64,000 nucleotides of DNA from CAYSPG01 sp964432885. GTDB taxonomy: Bacteria; Bacteroidota; Bacteroidia; AKYH767-A; OLB10. Both the position numbers and the translations under genes were made by a program. The DNA lies in NCBI GenBank assembly GCA_964432885.1, contig CAYSPG010000006.1, forward strand, positions 133,994-197,993, written 5' to 3'. Below, piece after piece: positions 25,747 to 35,913 of the stretch (the first letter of the stretch is position 1; every line of letters begins with the position of its first letter). The notes under the pieces are model-generated. The model ran no database searches. It had not been told where the DNA came from and saw only the letters and a list, made by a program, of their open reading frames with translations.

Positions 25747-27381
25747 ATGAACAAAAAACATCCTAAAGCACTACCTTATTTATTCCTCTCCGAAATGTGG
25801 GAACGTTTTGGTTTTTATTTAATGCTTGGCATATTTTTTCTGTACATGACCGACACCCAAAAAGGCGGATTGGGAATGGATAGAAAAGAAGCAAGCGATA
25901 TTTTCGGAACTTTTATTGCTTTGGTTTATCTTACTCCATTTGTTGGCGGTTTGCTTGCCGACAGAGTGCTTGGTTACCGATGGAGCATTACCATTGGTGG
26001 AATTTTAATGGGCGTTGGGTATTGCGGATTGGCCATTCCGGGTATGACAGCTTTTTATATTTCGCTGCTTGTTATTTGTATTGGCAATGGATTTTTTAAA
26101 CCCAATATTTCAACCATACTTGGCAATGTGTATAACAGCCCCGATTATAAACACCTGAAAGATTCGGGCTACAATATTTTTTATATGGGAATAAATATTG
26201 GTGCGTTTATCTGTAATTTTTTTGGAGCGTATTTGCGAAACACGTTTAGCTGGGGTGCAGCATTTACAGCTGCAGGTATCGGAATGTTTATTGGTGTACT
26301 TATTTTTTGGATGGGCAATAAACATTTTAAACATGCCGATGTGATTAAACCCACAAAACCAGAAGATATGTCGGTTGGAAAAATTCTTGGAATAACCATG
26401 CTGCCAGCCATTATTGCCGGATACATTGGGTGGATGATACCGGGAAATATTTTTGGAAGTGATAGTACCGATGCTTTTATACTTGGGGCATTGCCCGTAG
26501 CTGCATATTATGTGTTGGTAATGGTGCGCAGCAATGCCGAAGACAGAAAACCAATTGCTGCATTGCTTAGTGTATTTGCAGTGGCAATAGTTTTTTGGGC
26601 CATCTTTAAACAAAACGGAACTGCGCTTACCACCTGGGCGGAAAGCTATACTGACAGAGAAATTTCTCAAACCATGCTTGCGCCTGCTAAAGCAATTGGC
26701 GTAGTGCAGGAAGTGAGTTATAAAAAAGATTCGGTGCCGATGGCTGATGAGCAATTCCGCATTGCGCGTGATGCAAATGATAAGGTGATTAAAACTTTTG
26801 ATTACCCTTTATACTTTAAAAATATTCCTCCTGAACAATTACCTAAGGAGGGCGAAAAAGTAAATTTAGTTTCAACAGAATTAGGACAAAGTATAAATCC
26901 GTTTTGGGTAGTAGTACTCACACCTGTTGTGGTTGCATTTTTTGCTTTTCTAAAAAGAAGAAATAAAGAGCCTTCCACTCCATGGAAAATATTTTATGGA
27001 TTATTTATTACAGCACTTTCAACATTGGTGATGGTGGGCGCAACGTATGCATGTCATAATGGAATGGAAAAAAGTTCGATGCTATGGCTGATTGGGTGTT
27101 ATGGAGTAATTACTGTAGGTGAGTTGTGTTTAAGCCCAATGGCACTATCGTTGGTTTCGAAACTTGCACCACCGCGGTTAACAGCACTGCTAATGGGAGG
27201 ATGGTTTTTGTCAACCTCAATAGGAAATAAAATGAGCGGTGTACTTGCCAGTTTATGGGATGGCTACGAGCACAAAGCAAATTTCTTTTTGGTAAACTGT
27301 GTGCTGGCATTAATTACTTCGGTAATTATTTTTATGATGATAAAGTGGCTAAATAAAATTGTGAAAGAGCACGGGGCTTAA
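25747..27381 (+). CDS. Proton-dependent oligopeptide transporter (POT/PTR2 family)
   Basis: 544 residues, polytopic, about 12-14 membrane helices. The family signature ExxER is present near the start (SEMWERFGFYLMLGIFFLYMTD). FGTFIALVYLTPFVGGLLADRVLGYRWSI and NGFFKPNISTILGNVY are the PTR2 motifs. A hydrophilic region around 295-360 is longer than in E. coli DtpA, as is common in Bacteroidota homologues. It imports di- and tripeptides with protons. It is divergent from the TolC fusion gene and ends at a bidirectional terminator. Confidence 0.93.
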   Translation: MNKKHPKALPYLFLSEMWERFGFYLMLGIFFLYMTDTQKGGLGMDRKEASDIFGTFIALVYLTPFVGGLLADRVLGYRWSITIGGILMGVGYCGLAIPGMTAFYISLLVICIGNGFFKPNISTILGNVYNSPDYKHLKDSGYNIFYMGINIGAFICNFFGAYLRNTFSWGAAFTAAGIGMFIGVLIFWMGNKHFKHADVIKPTKPEDMSVGKILGITMLPAIIAGYIGWMIPGNIFGSDSTDAFILGALPVAAYYVLVMVRSNAEDRKPIAALLSVFAVAIVFWAIFKQNGTALTTWAESYTDREISQTMLAPAKAIGVVQEVSYKKDSVPMADEQFRIARDANDKVIKTFDYPLYFKNIPPEQLPKEGEKVNLVSTELGQSINPFWVVVLTPVVVAFFAFLKRRNKEPSTPWKIFYGLFITALSTLVMVGATYACHNGMEKSSMLWLIGCYGVITVGELCLSPMALSLVSKLAPPRLTALLMGGWFLSTSIGNKMSGVLASLWDGYEHKANFFLVNCVLALITSVIIFMMIKWLNKIVKEHGA

Positions 27382-27398
27382 AATTTGATTTTATCCAT

Positions 27399-27436
27399 AA
27401 AAAAACGCAGCCTGTATTAACAAGCTGCGTTTTTTT
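27399..27436. terminator. Bidirectional intrinsic terminator
   Basis: AAAAAAACGCAGC (27399-27411) pairs with GCTGCGTTTTTTT (27424-27436) around a 12-nt loop. A run of T on each strand serves both the peptide transporter and the convergent DUF2911 gene. Confidence 0.85.
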
Positions 27437-27451
27437 TATTACAAACTAAAA

Positions 27452-28312
27452 CTACTTAGCCATCTTTTTTAGTTCGGCAATAAGTTTGTCGTTTAATGCT
27501 GTGTAATGCTCATCTTTTTCGGCCACAGCAGTTGCTTTGGATAATTCGGCTGTTGCTGTTGCGCCCTTGTAATCCTTCATCTCTTTCTGAATTTTTGCTT
27601 TGGTGTGTGTAATCCAATATGCTTTAGGATTCATTTCAGCAGCTTTGTTACACCACTCAAGTGCCTTGTTTAAATCTTTACCGTTTTCAAAATAATAATT
27701 TGCTGCCGAAAAATAAGGCCTTGTATCTTTTGCCAAAGCAGCATCAATGTTTTTCATAACCTTAGCATCGTGGTCTGATGTAACTGCAAGTGAAACCTTT
27801 GTTTTGTCCCACATAAAATCTACATTACATGTGGTATTGGTTATATCATTTACTGCAATGGTAAAAGTTTCAACCTTGTCATTTGTTGTTGTGGGTTTTA
27901 CTTTAAAGCGGGCAACTTCATTTTCTGATTTGTAATTACCAACATCTCCGCCAAGGGTTAAGTCTTTATACAGCATAATGTTCCACTCGGCTGCATTAGG
28001 AATACTGTAAACAGCATAAGTGCCTGCTGCAACTGGGGTGCCATTAATTTTTATGTCATCGCCAACTGTAATTTTTGTTGCCGAATTAGCACCTGTGCGC
28101 CATATTTTATCGTACGGAACAAGGTCGCCAAAAATCGCGCGCCCTTTTACGCTGGGACGCGAATAGTCAATTTTAATTTCGCCAATACCAAAAGCCTGCG
28201 TTACAATTTGCGATGGGCTTGGTGCCGGTGTTTTTAATGTTTGTGCATAAGCACTTGTTGTTAGCATTGCTGATAGTGCAAGTGCAGTTAGTGTGTTGAT
28301 TTGATTTTTCAT
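27452..28312 (-). CDS. DUF2911 domain-containing secreted protein
   Basis: 286 residues with signal peptide MKNQINTLTALALSAMLTTSAYAQ. DUF2911 spans about 30-190: the family phrases SPSQIVTQAFGIGEIKIDYSRPSVKGRAIFGDLVPYDKIWRTGANSATKI and GTPVAAGTYAVYSIP are clear. The C-terminal 90 residues form a TPR-like helical segment (NAALAKDTRPYFSAANYYFENGKDLNKALEWCNKAAEMNP). The family is common in Bacteroidota and its biochemical role is unknown. It is monocistronic, between a terminator and an interspersed repeat. Confidence 0.9.
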   Translation of the reverse strand: MKNQINTLTALALSAMLTTSAYAQTLKTPAPSPSQIVTQAFGIGEIKIDYSRPSVKGRAIFGDLVPYDKIWRTGANSATKITVGDDIKINGTPVAAGTYAVYSIPNAAEWNIMLYKDLTLGGDVGNYKSENEVARFKVKPTTTNDKVETFTIAVNDITNTTCNVDFMWDKTKVSLAVTSDHDAKVMKNIDAALAKDTRPYFSAANYYFENGKDLNKALEWCNKAAEMNPKAYWITHTKAKIQKEMKDYKGATATAELSKATAVAEKDEHYTALNDKLIAELKKMAK

Positions 28313-28354
28313 TATTTGATTTATGTTTTTTTATTAAATGGTATTAATTTTTTT

Positions 28355-28436
28355 TAACGCAGATTGTTATGATTATTAAGATTAAAAATGATTATGAATC
28401 ATTCCAAATCATCAGCATCATAAAAATCAGTGTTCT
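28355..28436. repeat. Interspersed AT-rich repeat (AACGCAG...ATCAGTGTTC)
   Basis: The spacer between the DUF2911 and aldehyde dehydrogenase genes begins AACGCAGATTGTTATGATT and ends CATAAAAATCAGTGTTC, with iterated ATGATTAT and AATCATCA words. This phrase pattern recurs in intergenic DNA of many bacteria; here it is seen once. No promoter is evident in it. Confidence 0.45.
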
Positions 28437-28443
28437 CATTTTT

Positions 28444-30003
28444 TTAAATATCAAACTTTATCCCTTGTGCCAAAGGTAATTCAGTTGAATAATTGATAGT
28501 ATTAGTTTGCCTGCGCATATAAATTTTCCAGCTATCACTTCCGCTTTCGCGGCCACCACCGGTTTCTTTTTCGCCACCAAAGGCTCCGCCAATTTCAGCA
28601 CCGCTGGTTCCTATGTTCACGTTTGCTATGCCGCAATCACTTCCTTCATGCGAAAGAAATTTTTCTGTTTCTAACATATTTCTTGAGAAGATGGAACTTG
28701 ACAATCCTTGCGGAACATCGTTTTGAAGTGCAATGGCTTCATCAATGGTTTTGTATTTCATAATGTAAAGCAATGGTGCAAAAGTTTCGTGGCACACAAT
28801 TGGCAAATTCTTTTTTACTTCTGCTATTGCAGGCACAACATAACATTCACTCTCATATCCATCACCGTTTAAATTTTCTCCTCCGCATAAAATTGTTCCG
28901 CCTTCTGATTTTACTCTTTCTATTGCAGTGTTAAAATCCGCTACTGCGCTTTTGTCAATAAGCGGTCCTACCAAAGTTTTTGAATCTAACGGATGCCCTA
29001 TGCGAATGTGTTTGTATGCGCCCACTAATTTTTGCTTAAAGTTTTCGTAAACACTTTCGTGAATAATAAGCCTGCGTGTAGATGTGCAGCGTTGCCCTGC
29101 TGTGCCCACAGCGCCAAACAAAACAGCACGCAATGCCATGTCCAAATCGGCATGTTCTGAAATTATTATTGCATTGTTTCCGCCAAGTTCTAACAAACTT
29201 CTTCCTAAGCGTTCGCCTACAATTGCACCAACGCGTTTTCCAACACGTGTACTTCCGGTTGCAGAAATTAAAGGCACACGGTTATCTGCCAAAAAATTAT
29301 CACCCACATGTTTGCTGCTTGCAACAATCAAATTACAAACTCCTTCAGGAACATTGTTTTGTTTTAAAACTTTGGCAATAATGTTATGTGTTGCAATGGC
29401 GCACAAAGGAGTTTTACTTGAAGGTTTCCACAACACCACATCACCACATACCATTGCAAGCATTGCATTCCAACTCCACACAGCCACAGGAAAATTAAAT
29501 GCAGAAATTACGCCTACAATTCCAAGCGGATGGTATTGCTCATACATGCGGTGCTTTGCGCGCTCGCTGTGCATGGTGAGTCCATAAAGTTGGCGAGACA
29601 AGCCCACAGCAAAATCGCAGATGTCTATCATCTCCTGTACTTCGCCCAATCCTTCCTGGTAAATTTTCCCCATCTCGTAAGAAACCAATTTTCCCAACGG
29701 CTCTTTGTATTTTCTTAATTCATCACCAATCTGGCGCACTACTTCGCCACGATGCGGGGCAGGAATCATACGCCATTCTTTAAATGCTTTTTCAGCACCC
29801 TGAATTATTTTTTCGTAATCGTCTTTTGTTCCTTGTTTTATTTTAGCAATAATTTGTGCATCGGTTGATGAATAGCTTTCTAAAACTTCACCTGTCGTTT
29901 CAAACCATTTTGTTCCGGTGCAAACACCGTTGTTAAGTTCTGATATTCCAAGTTGCTTCAAGGCTTCTGCAATGCCGTAATCTGCAAGTGTTACTGTACT
30001 CAT
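28444..30003 (-). CDS. Aldehyde dehydrogenase, ALDH7 (piperideine-6-carboxylate dehydrogenase) type
   Basis: 519 residues, cytoplasmic NAD-dependent. Catalytic residues are all present: Asn170 in SAFNFPVAVWSW, Glu272 in LLELGGNNA and Cys306 in GTAGQRCTSTRR. The ALDH7/antiquitin branch is indicated by GLTMHSERAKHRMYEQYHPLG, NVNIGTSGAEIGGAFGGEKETGGGRESGSDSWK and the C-terminal RRQTNTINYSTELPLAQGIKF. These enzymes oxidise alpha-aminoadipate semialdehyde in lysine breakdown. It stands alone, so the pathway context is not visible here. Confidence 0.92.
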   Translation of the reverse strand: MSTVTLADYGIAEALKQLGISELNNGVCTGTKWFETTGEVLESYSSTDAQIIAKIKQGTKDDYEKIIQGAEKAFKEWRMIPAPHRGEVVRQIGDELRKYKEPLGKLVSYEMGKIYQEGLGEVQEMIDICDFAVGLSRQLYGLTMHSERAKHRMYEQYHPLGIVGVISAFNFPVAVWSWNAMLAMVCGDVVLWKPSSKTPLCAIATHNIIAKVLKQNNVPEGVCNLIVASSKHVGDNFLADNRVPLISATGSTRVGKRVGAIVGERLGRSLLELGGNNAIIISEHADLDMALRAVLFGAVGTAGQRCTSTRRLIIHESVYENFKQKLVGAYKHIRIGHPLDSKTLVGPLIDKSAVADFNTAIERVKSEGGTILCGGENLNGDGYESECYVVPAIAEVKKNLPIVCHETFAPLLYIMKYKTIDEAIALQNDVPQGLSSSIFSRNMLETEKFLSHEGSDCGIANVNIGTSGAEIGGAFGGEKETGGGRESGSDSWKIYMRRQTNTINYSTELPLAQGIKFDI

Positions 30004-30087
30004 TAGTAGTTAAAAAATTTAATTGATTAATTGCTGAATAGTTATGTAATTTGATGGCGAAATTAAGAATTTAAGTCACTGACATTT

Positions 30088-30513
30088 ATGCAAACCAAAC
30101 GCCCAAAAGGAAATATTGTTTCTCTTGTTGTAATTTTATTTTGTGCCGCTGTTGTATTTGGAGTAAAAAAATGCAAAGAGCGTAAGCAAGCCTATCCCGA
30201 AAGGCAAGTAACAACTACTGAAGGCAACTGGCGAAACCACAAACTTATTTACACCAAACATGCGCGCTGCCGCATGGAATGTCGCGAGATAACAGAAGCA
30301 GAAGTTGAATTTATTCTTGCAAGTGGTACGGTTAACACCGAAAAAAGCAAAGAAGCCGATGAGGAAGCAAGCGGCAAATGCCCAACTTACGCATTGGAAG
30401 GTAACACCAAAGATGGACAGCATGTACGCATTATTTATGGAGCATGCGATAAAATTACCAAGGTGATTACGGCAATTGATTTAGGAAATGAATATGAGTG
30501 TAATTGCAGGTAA
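30088..30513 (+). CDS. DUF4258 domain protein with N-terminal membrane anchor
   Basis: 141 residues. One membrane helix at about 10-27 (NIVSLVVILFCAAVVFGV) and a basic linker precede a DUF4258-like domain (IYTKHARCRMECREITEAEVEFILASG...PTYALEGNTKDGQHVRIIYGACDKITKVITAIDL). That fold is related to small RNase/toxin-like domains, but here it is anchored and no antitoxin gene is adjacent. Six cysteines are present, unusual for the family. It converges on pyruvate carboxylase with a 4-bp gap. Confidence 0.8.
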   Translation: MQTKRPKGNIVSLVVILFCAAVVFGVKKCKERKQAYPERQVTTTEGNWRNHKLIYTKHARCRMECREITEAEVEFILASGTVNTEKSKEADEEASGKCPTYALEGNTKDGQHVRIIYGACDKITKVITAIDLGNEYECNCR

Positions 30514-30517
30514 TGCT

Positions 30518-33500
30518 CTAATTACCCTCCATTACTAAATCATCAGCCTCAACCAATGTTCTTTCAGTGAGAACAATTTTTTTAATCTGCATATCACGAG
30601 AAGCTGTAATAGTTGTTTCCATTTTCATCGCTTCAATAGTAAACAAAGGTGTGTTACGTTTTACGCTGTCGCCTTCTTTTACAAATATTTTTGAAAGCAA
30701 GCCTTGCAGTGGCGCACCAATGTGTGTTGGTGCCGAAACTTTTGCATTGCTTATTTTTTTGCTTGTCGAATTTTTATCTTTCACTTCAATAGCTCGCGTT
30801 TGTCCGTTGAGGCGGAAATAAACGGTGCGCATTCCGCTTTCATCGGCATCGCCTATATATAATAAGCGTATGAGAATGGTTTTGCCTTTGCCAATGTCAA
30901 CAATAATTTCTTCGTTGGTTTGCATGCCGTAAAAGAAAGGGATGGTAGGCAGTGTCATTAAATCGCCATGCTGTTGCAGGTTTTTATAATAGCCTTCAAA
31001 AACTTTTGGGTAGAATTTATAGGATAAGAAATCAAGCAACGTTAGTGTTGCATCAAACTTGAGTTTGAATTCTTCAAACTCTTTTTCAAAATCAATAGGT
31101 GTTAAATGCGCGTTGGGTAAATCGGTGTAAGGCTTTTCATCTTTTAAAATAATTTTTTGCAAGTCGGATGGAAAGCCACCGGGAGGTTGGCCTAAGTCTC
31201 CTTTGAACATGCTCTTAACCGAATCGGGAAAGGAAAGTGTTTCGCCTTTTAAAATAACATCTTCTTTGGTAAGATTATTTGTAACCATAAACAAAGCCAT
31301 GTCGCCAACTACTTTGCTTGATGGTGTAACTTTTACAATATCGCCAAATAAAATATTTACTTCTTCGTACGCTTTTTTAATCTCTTCCATTTTATCACCA
31401 AGCCCAAGAGAATTTGCCTGAGGTTTTAAATTGGAATATTGTCCGCCCGGTATTTCGTGTTTGTAAACTTCGGCAGTTCCTGCCTGCAAGCCGCTCTCAA
31501 AAGGATAATACCATTCACGAACTACTTCCCAGTAATTGGAAAACTCGTTAAGTGAATCAATGTTGAAATAATTTTCGCGCTCTGTTCCCTTCAATGCTTC
31601 AATCATTGAATTAAAATTGGGCTGTGATGTTAAGCCGCTTAATGAACCCAATGCTACATCAACAACATCAACACCTGCTTCAACGGCTTTCATGTAAGTG
31701 GCGCATTGCATGGCTGAGGTATCGTGGGTGTGAAGATGAATTGGAATAGATAGATGTTTTTTAAGTTCCGTAATTAATGTGGAGGCAGCATACGGTTTTA
31801 GCAAACCTGCCATATCTTTAATCGCCAAGATGTGCGCGCCTGCGTTTTGCAATTCTCCGGCAAGGTCAATGTAGTATTGAAGATTGTATTTGCTGCGCTG
31901 TGGATTTGAAATATCGCCCGTGTAGCAAATACATGCTTCAGCCAAACCGCCTGTTTGATTTCGCACAGCGTTAATGGAAACCTTCATGCTCTTAACCCAA
32001 TTGAGTGAATCGAAAATGCGAAACACATCAATTCCGTTTTCCCAACTCTTCTCGATAAATTTTTCGACTAAATTGTCGGGGTAGGCTGCGTAACCAATAG
32101 CATTGCTTCCGCGAATGAGCATTTGCAACAAAATATTTGGAATGGCTGCGCGAAATAATTGCAAACGTTTCCAGGGGTCTTCGTGCAAGAAGCGAAGTGC
32201 AACATCAAACGTTGCACCACCCCAAACTTCCATGCTGAAGAGTTGAGGGTGCTGTTGTGCATAAGCTTTTGCAACTTTGTACATATCAATGGTACGTACA
32301 CGGGTGGCGAGCAAGGATTGATGTGCATCGCGAAATGTGCAATCGGTGTAGTGAATTACTTTTTCATTTTTTAACCACTGCGCAAATTTTTCGGGGCCGA
32401 GCTCAGTAAGTTTCTGTTTTGTTCCGATGGGTGTTGGGCGAAACGGGTCGTATAACGGTAAACGTGGCTGTGAAAACTTTTTTGTGTTCTTAAGCCCGTT
32501 TAAATCCGGATTTCCGTTTACCATTACATCGGCCAAGTAGCGCAACACTTTTGTTCCGCTATCCTGCCGCGTTTTAAAATTAAAGAGTTCCGGATGTTTT
32601 TGTATGAAAGGAACGGTGGATTGCCCTGACTGAAAAACAGGATGCTTGATTACGTTTTCTAAAAACTGAATGTTTGTTTTAACTCCGCGAATGCGAAATT
32701 CTACCAATGCACGATACATACGTTGTGATGCACCTGCAAGCGTACGCCCACTGGCCGTTACTTTAGCAATCATGCTATCGAAAAACGGTGAAACCTTAAC
32801 GCCCTGGTATGAACTGCCCTCGTCAATGCGGATACCGTATCCTCCAGCGTTGCGATACGCGATGATGGTTCCATAGTCGGGTTTAAAATCGTTTTGCGGG
32901 TCTTCGGTAGTAATGCGGCACTGAATGGCAAAGCCGTTGCATTTTATTTCATTTTGGTTTTTTATGTCAATTACGGGCGATGAAAGTTTTTCGCCATCGG
33001 CAATAAAAATTTGTGAGCGCACAATATCAATGCCTGTAATTTCTTCGGTAACGGTGTGCTCCACCTGTATGCGAGGGTTTACTTCTATGAAATAAATATT
33101 TTCGTCTTTATCAACTAAAAATTCAACGGTGCCTGCATTGCTGTAGCCAACGTGTTTGGTAACGGCAAGTGCATACTCGTGAAGTTTGTTTTTTGTTTCC
33201 TGCCTGAGGGTGGGTGCAGGTGCAACCTCCACCACTTTTTGAAATCTGCGCTGTACCGAACAATCGCGCTCATGCAGGTGAACAATGTTGCCATGTGTGT
33301 CGCCAAGTATTTGTACTTCGATGTGCTTGGGGTCGTCAACAAATTTTTCGATGAAAATGGTATCGTCACCAAAAGCATTTGCGGCTTCGCGCTTTGCTTC
33401 ATTAAATGATTTTTCGAGTTCGTCCATATTGCGAACTACGCGCATGCCACGGCCTCCGCCACCGGCTGCTGCTTTTAACATTACGGGTAAGCCAATGCGT

Positions 33501-33955
33501 TTTGCTTCTATGGTTGCAACAGTGGCATCAGTAAGTTGTGCTTTGTTGCCTTCGATGATGGGAACACTGCAGGCAATGGCTACTTTTTTGGCAGCTACTT
33601 TATCGCCCAATTGTTCCATGGCTTCGGGGGTTGGGCCAATGAATATTATTTTTTCATCGCGGCAACGCTTATTAAAATTTACATTCTCCGAAAGGAAACC
33701 GTAGCCTGGATGTATTGCATCTACATCATTAATTTTTGCAATGCGGATAATTTCTTCAATGTCGAGGTAGGGTTTAAGCGGGTCGGCATCGGCACCAATC
33801 TGGTAAGCTTCATCGGCTTTGTAACGATGAAGAGAGTAACGGTCTTCGTACGTGTAAATGGCAACGGTGCGAATGCCCAATTCACTCGCTGCGCGCAAAA
33901 CGCGAATGGCAATTTCGCCACGGTTGGCAACGAGGAGTTTTTTGATGTGGTTCAT
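30518..33955 (-). CDS. pyc: Pyruvate carboxylase
   Basis: 1,145 residues, the full length of the single-chain enzyme. The biotin carboxylase domain (about 1-460) carries KKLLVANRGEIAIRVLRAA, the ATP loop KAAAGGGGRGMR, HERDCSVQRRFQKVVEVAPAP and EVNPRIQVEHTVTEEITG. The carboxyltransferase domain (about 530-980) has TDCTFRDAHQSLLATRVRT and IHLHTHDTSAMQCATYMKA. The biotinyl domain ends with EAMKMETT, biotin lysine 1111. It carboxylates pyruvate to oxaloacetate, refilling the TCA cycle and feeding gluconeogenesis. It is monocistronic and divergent from dnaX. Confidence 0.97.
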   Translation of the reverse strand: MNHIKKLLVANRGEIAIRVLRAASELGIRTVAIYTYEDRYSLHRYKADEAYQIGADADPLKPYLDIEEIIRIAKINDVDAIHPGYGFLSENVNFNKRCRDEKIIFIGPTPEAMEQLGDKVAAKKVAIACSVPIIEGNKAQLTDATVATIEAKRIGLPVMLKAAAGGGGRGMRVVRNMDELEKSFNEAKREAANAFGDDTIFIEKFVDDPKHIEVQILGDTHGNIVHLHERDCSVQRRFQKVVEVAPAPTLRQETKNKLHEYALAVTKHVGYSNAGTVEFLVDKDENIYFIEVNPRIQVEHTVTEEITGIDIVRSQIFIADGEKLSSPVIDIKNQNEIKCNGFAIQCRITTEDPQNDFKPDYGTIIAYRNAGGYGIRIDEGSSYQGVKVSPFFDSMIAKVTASGRTLAGASQRMYRALVEFRIRGVKTNIQFLENVIKHPVFQSGQSTVPFIQKHPELFNFKTRQDSGTKVLRYLADVMVNGNPDLNGLKNTKKFSQPRLPLYDPFRPTPIGTKQKLTELGPEKFAQWLKNEKVIHYTDCTFRDAHQSLLATRVRTIDMYKVAKAYAQQHPQLFSMEVWGGATFDVALRFLHEDPWKRLQLFRAAIPNILLQMLIRGSNAIGYAAYPDNLVEKFIEKSWENGIDVFRIFDSLNWVKSMKVSINAVRNQTGGLAEACICYTGDISNPQRSKYNLQYYIDLAGELQNAGAHILAIKDMAGLLKPYAASTLITELKKHLSIPIHLHTHDTSAMQCATYMKAVEAGVDVVDVALGSLSGLTSQPNFNSMIEALKGTERENYFNIDSLNEFSNYWEVVREWYYPFESGLQAGTAEVYKHEIPGGQYSNLKPQANSLGLGDKMEEIKKAYEEVNILFGDIVKVTPSSKVVGDMALFMVTNNLTKEDVILKGETLSFPDSVKSMFKGDLGQPPGGFPSDLQKIILKDEKPYTDLPNAHLTPIDFEKEFEEFKLKFDATLTLLDFLSYKFYPKVFEGYYKNLQQHGDLMTLPTIPFFYGMQTNEEIIVDIGKGKTILIRLLYIGDADESGMRTVYFRLNGQTRAIEVKDKNSTSKKISNAKVSAPTHIGAPLQGLLSKIFVKEGDSVKRNTPLFTIEAMKMETTITASRDMQIKKIVLTERTLVEADDLVMEGN

Positions 33956-34102
33956 TAGGAAGAGAAAAGTTTAAAGTTTTTAGTTTAAAATCAGAAGTTG
34001 GTTTTGAGTATGTAAATTTATACGAAATTAAAAGGGGAATGTTTTGATATTTTTAATAATCGTATATCTTAAAAATCAAAAGACTCTTTTAAAAAATAAA
34101 CT

Positions 34103-34110
34103 TAGATTTG
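34103..34110 (+). promoter_or_regulatory. -7 box of dnaX
   Basis: TAGATTTG matches TAnnTTTG exactly and lies 21 bp before ATG 34132. The leader would be about 15 nt, without a Shine-Dalgarno sequence. Confidence 0.6.
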
Positions 34111-34131
34111 TAACCCTTATTTAGAGAACCA

Positions 34132-35913
34132 ATGAACAGTTTTGTAGTATCTGCACGTAAATACCGCCCGGCAACTTTTGATACCGTAGTGGGTCAGCAA
34201 ACCATAACCACTACTTTAAAAAATGCAATAAAGAATAATCACCTGGCACAGGCATTTTTATTTTGCGGGCCACGCGGGGTTGGAAAAACCACCTGTGCGC
34301 GCATACTTGCCAAAACAATTAACTGCACCAGCATTACTGCCGATACAGAATCGTGCAATGAATGTGAATCGTGCAAAACGTTTAACAGCGGACAGTCGTT
34401 AAATATTTTTGAGTTAGATGCTGCTTCAAACAACTCGGTGGACGATATACGTGCTTTGGTTGAGCAGGTGCGGTTTGCACCCCCTAACGGACGTTATAAA
34501 ATTTACATTATTGATGAGGTTCACATGCTTTCATCGGGTGCTTTTAATGCATTTTTAAAAACACTGGAGGAGCCACCACCTTATGCTATTTTTATTTTGG
34601 CAACTACGGAGAAGCATAAAATTATTCCAACCATTTTATCACGCTGCCAGATTTTTGATTTTGCGCGAATACAAATTGATGACATTGCAAAACATCTTGC
34701 CAACATTGCGCAAAAAGAAAATATTGTTGCTGAAGATGATGCCCTGCACGTAATTGCTCAAAAAGCAGAAGGCGCTTTGCGTGATGCACTGAGTATGTTT
34801 GACCAAATGGTAACATTTAGCGGCAACAAGGTTACGTACAAAGATGTTATTGCAAATCTTAACATTCTCGATTACGAATATTATTTTAAAGTAACAGACC
34901 AAATTGTTCCCGGAAATATTTCATCGGTGCTTTTAACTTTTGCCGAATTGCTAAACGAAGGTTTTGACGGGCACCATTTTATAAGTGGCCTTAGTTCGCA
35001 TTTGCGCGATTTGCTTGTGTGCAAAGACGAAAGCACGCTGCAACTGCTTGAAGTTACACCCGGTGTAAAAGAAAAATACAAACTGCAAAGCAAAGCAATT
35101 GATACAGCAACTATTTTAAAACTCATTGACATTTGCAACAAGTGCGATATTGAATACAAAGCAGCCAAAAACCAGCGCCTGCATGTTGAAATTGCATTGC
35201 TAAAAATGTGCGCCTTAGCCGGAAAATTAGTTGTAAACGAAAACGCAACACCCGTACCAACAGTTCAGGTTGAAAAAAAAACTTTAGTTGAAAAGACTGT
35301 TGTTGTTAATAAAGTCGAAGAGAGAAAAGAAGAGCATGAGAGTAGGCAGTCAGCAGTCGGCAGTCAGCAGAACGAAAACCATATTGAAACTCCAATTACA
35401 GTAAATCCAAACTACAAACCCCAAAATGTAAACGTTGCTGTTCCCCCTTCGGGGGATAGGGGGCTTACTCCGAGCATTTCTTCTATACTTAAACCCAAAA
35501 AAATTGTTAAAGAAGAAAAAATTGATGAACCAAAAAATAACGATGCTTTTGATTTACAAAAATTAATTTCGGTATGGAAAACATTTGCAGATGAAATGAA
35601 TGCGCAAATGCGCAAGCAGCTTTACACTACACTTTCTATTTCAACTCCTGAGCTTATTGACAGCACCACTATTCAATATACCATAGCCAACAAAGTGCAG
35701 GAGGAAGATATAAGGGAAACGCGAACAGAATTACTTTCATATCTGAAAGAAAAACTCAACAACTCTTTTATAGATTTAAAAGTTGTGATGACAGAAAAAG
35801 CACCCGAAAGCGAGCGCGCTTATACCACACGCGACAAGTTTAAAAAGATGGCAGAAAAAAATCCTGACTTAGAAAAACTACGCCAGCAGTTTGATTTGGA
35901 TTTGGATTACTGA
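34132..35913 (+). CDS. dnaX: DNA polymerase III subunits gamma/tau
   Basis: 593 residues. The AAA+ clamp-loader ATPase shows the N-terminal SARKYRPATFDTVVGQ, Walker A GPRGVGKT 46-53, the zinc module CNECESC, Walker B IIDEVHMLS, and the sensor 1 region LEEPPPYAIFILATTE with SRCQ. Domain III follows to about 365. The linker (about 375-475) is highly irregular: 35338-35380 is a phrase repeat (AGTCAGCAGTCGGCAGTCAG) and 35439-35466 is a C/G-rich palindromic element, read as PPSGDRGL, both in frame. The C-terminal 120 residues are a tau-like domain. It assembles with HolB to load the sliding clamp. Confidence 0.95.
   Translation: MNSFVVSARKYRPATFDTVVGQQTITTTLKNAIKNNHLAQAFLFCGPRGVGKTTCARILAKTINCTSITADTESCNECESCKTFNSGQSLNIFELDAASNNSVDDIRALVEQVRFAPPNGRYKIYIIDEVHMLSSGAFNAFLKTLEEPPPYAIFILATTEKHKIIPTILSRCQIFDFARIQIDDIAKHLANIAQKENIVAEDDALHVIAQKAEGALRDALSMFDQMVTFSGNKVTYKDVIANLNILDYEYYFKVTDQIVPGNISSVLLTFAELLNEGFDGHHFISGLSSHLRDLLVCKDESTLQLLEVTPGVKEKYKLQSKAIDTATILKLIDICNKCDIEYKAAKNQRLHVEIALLKMCALAGKLVVNENATPVPTVQVEKKTLVEKTVVVNKVEERKEEHESRQSAVGSQQNENHIETPITVNPNYKPQNVNVAVPPSGDRGLTPSISSILKPKKIVKEEKIDEPKNNDAFDLQKLISVWKTFADEMNAQMRKQLYTTLSISTPELIDSTTIQYTIANKVQEEDIRETRTELLSYLKEKLNNSFIDLKVVMTEKAPESERAYTTRDKFKKMAEKNPDLEKLRQQFDLDLDY

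Noticed and set aside
26110..26754. Minus-strand frame of 214 codons
   Set aside because: Antisense to the peptide transporter; His/Tyr/Cys-rich with no domain.
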